Source: Allobosea sp. CRIB-10 (GTDB lineage Bacteria; Pseudomonadota; Alphaproteobacteria; Rhizobiales; Beijerinckiaceae). Taken from it: a DNA stretch of 64,000 nucleotides. Each line of letters opens with the position of its first letter. Positions within the stretch are counted from its first letter, which is position 1. The stretch is taken from the NCBI RefSeq assembly GCF_900112185.1, contig NZ_FOKP01000008.1, positions 124,001 to 188,000 on the forward strand. The letters are read 5' to 3'. Both the position numbers and the translations under genes were made by a program. This document shows positions 63,225 through 64,000 of this stretch, piece after piece. Under the pieces are notes generated by a model. That model had not been told where the DNA came from, did not search any database, and was given only the letters and a program-made list of their open reading frames with translations.

Positions 63225-64000
63225 CTAGGAGTGTATACGATACTTCCCTGCCTCATCAGGCCCAGCCTGAGCCAAAACCTCGGCTACTGCAATTTTGTAG
63301 GCTTCGGTATAACTTCTTCCGTGCGCCAACGACCGATAGAATGACCGCCCAAAAATTACAGCAGCGTCATCGTCAATTGTGTCACCGCATCCGATAACGC
63401 AGCTGACATGCTTACTCAAAACGATGCCTATGCTGTCGCTAAAACAAGCATTCAAAACAACACAATCAATATTACCAATCGCTTCTATAAGAGCAGAAAG
63501 TCCATCTGCGTTTAGCGGGGTAGACATCCCCACCTCATTCTCAACCATGATCGCCCCCCCTTCCCCGTGACCGCTGAAATGCACAACGTTGGGGCGAGCA
63601 TTTAAGAGATGGTCAGTGACTTCGGAAATACGCACAGCCCACTCCGGTATTATCTCCACTGATACTTTCGGCCCCTTCACTAGTTTAATCTTCTCAGCAA
63701 TATCTCTTACCTCCTGATCCAGCCTTAATCGTATTTCATCTCGCGGCGCAGCTAAAAGCATACAAACCGTTATCTTAGGAATCGTCATCGCTTTACTCGC
63801 ATTGAGGAGAGCTACTAAATCGTCCTTTTGATCCAAAAATGAGAGCAAATCGGGCTGCTGGGCAGCCTTTAACTCTCCATACAACCTCGTACCTTCTGCT
63901 CCGATCAGGATTTTCTTCTGTAAATCAGGCTCATCGTCATAGATTTTACGAGCCAAATCCGCATAAGGTCCGCAGTCATCTGAATAAGCTGCAACATGCT
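63225..64000 (-). CDS. CHAT-domain (caspase-like) protease, 5' end outside window
   Basis: At least 258 residues; the frame stays open to the right edge, and the TTG at 63956 need not be the start. The CHAT catalytic pair is present: histidine in VVHFSGHGEGG (codon 63567-63569) and cysteine in VVLNACFSDS (codon 63444-63446), on a caspase-fold spacing. The domain is C-terminal, as in TPR-CHAT and effector-associated CHAT proteins; the part seen upstream (CGPYADLARKIYDDEPDLQKKI) is helical, not clearly TPR. CHAT proteases are frequent defence effectors. Base composition is AT-rich relative to the window. Confidence 0.85.
   Translation of the reverse strand, partial: HVAAYSDDCGPYADLARKIYDDEPDLQKKILIGAEGTRLYGELKAAQQPDLLSFLDQKDDLVALLNASKAMTIPKITVCMLLAAPRDEIRLRLDQEVRDIAEKIKLVKGPKVSVEIIPEWAVRISEVTDHLLNARPNVVHFSGHGEGGAIMVENEVGMSTPLNADGLSALIEAIGNIDCVVLNACFSDSIGIVLSKHVSCVIGCGDTIDDDAAVIFGRSFYRSLAHGRSYTEAYKIAVAEVLAQAGPDEAGKYRIHS

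Overview
The window is 64 kb of GC-rich chromosomal DNA that reads as an alphaproteobacterium of the order Hyphomicrobiales (Rhizobiales), most likely Bosea or a close relative. This is inferred from alphaproteobacterial LexA-type GAAC-N7-GAAC boxes, Rhizobiales-style intergenic palindromic repeats, the alaC-hom-glpX order, abundant TRAP transporters and the NirA/CysJ pair. No plasmid, phage or integrase genes are visible. Only the last ~1.1 kb departs clearly in base composition.

Layout: 1-2531 ends a siroheme reductase gene followed by its flavoprotein partner. 2806-6801 is a one-module NRPS-like protein of the Pls/PosA type. 6939-13757 holds tRNA-Gln, glpK, ppx, rlmE and a MacAB-like ABC efflux operon, divergent from a TetR gene (13916-14605) across a double palindromic operator. 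14612-18819 is a TRAP transporter operon ending in a type II dehydroquinase, divergent from a GntR/FCD regulator, which suggests uptake of a quinate/shikimate-like acid. 18891-23322 is glpX, hom, a small membrane protein gene and alaC. 23473-30359 has a GST, a lipoprotein, PHA synthase, FadL, a FAH-family hydrolase and a secreted alpha/beta hydrolase. 30507-33485 is the arginine/agmatine area: a small gene with a palindromic operator, argC preceded by what looks like an arginine attenuator, speB and a membrane protein. 33590-37567 is a second TRAP operon (SDR, DctP, fused DctQM, NIPSNAP).

37811-44723 holds small exported proteins, tRNA-Gly, two divergent micro-membrane-protein genes sharing a CCCCC-N4-GGGGG palindrome, an MFS gene, tRNA-Tyr, a cysteine-cluster protein, an AAA ATPase and rlmB. 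45065-50003 has an MHS transporter, an L,D-transpeptidase, hchA-luxR and tRNA-Thr. 50233-54695 has a Tat-exported metallo-beta-lactamase-fold hydrolase, nadK, ssb with an SOS box, aroA and a monooxygenase-like protein. 54780-62928 has proXW-like genes without an ATPase gene, a LysR regulator, an acetyltransferase/MFS pair and uvrA. 62929-64000 is AT-richer and holds a DUF1653-like small gene and the 3' part of a CHAT-domain protease gene, probably the edge of a defence or other acquired island.

Most notable are (a) a candidate leaderless arginine-rich leader peptide with an alternative-pairing terminator upstream of argC, (b) the CCCCC-N4-GGGGG palindromes at the expected activator position in front of three tiny genes, with an orphan LuxR-type regulator elsewhere in the window, and (c) the CHAT protease at the right edge. 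All calls come from reading sequence and proteins by eye; no database search was run.
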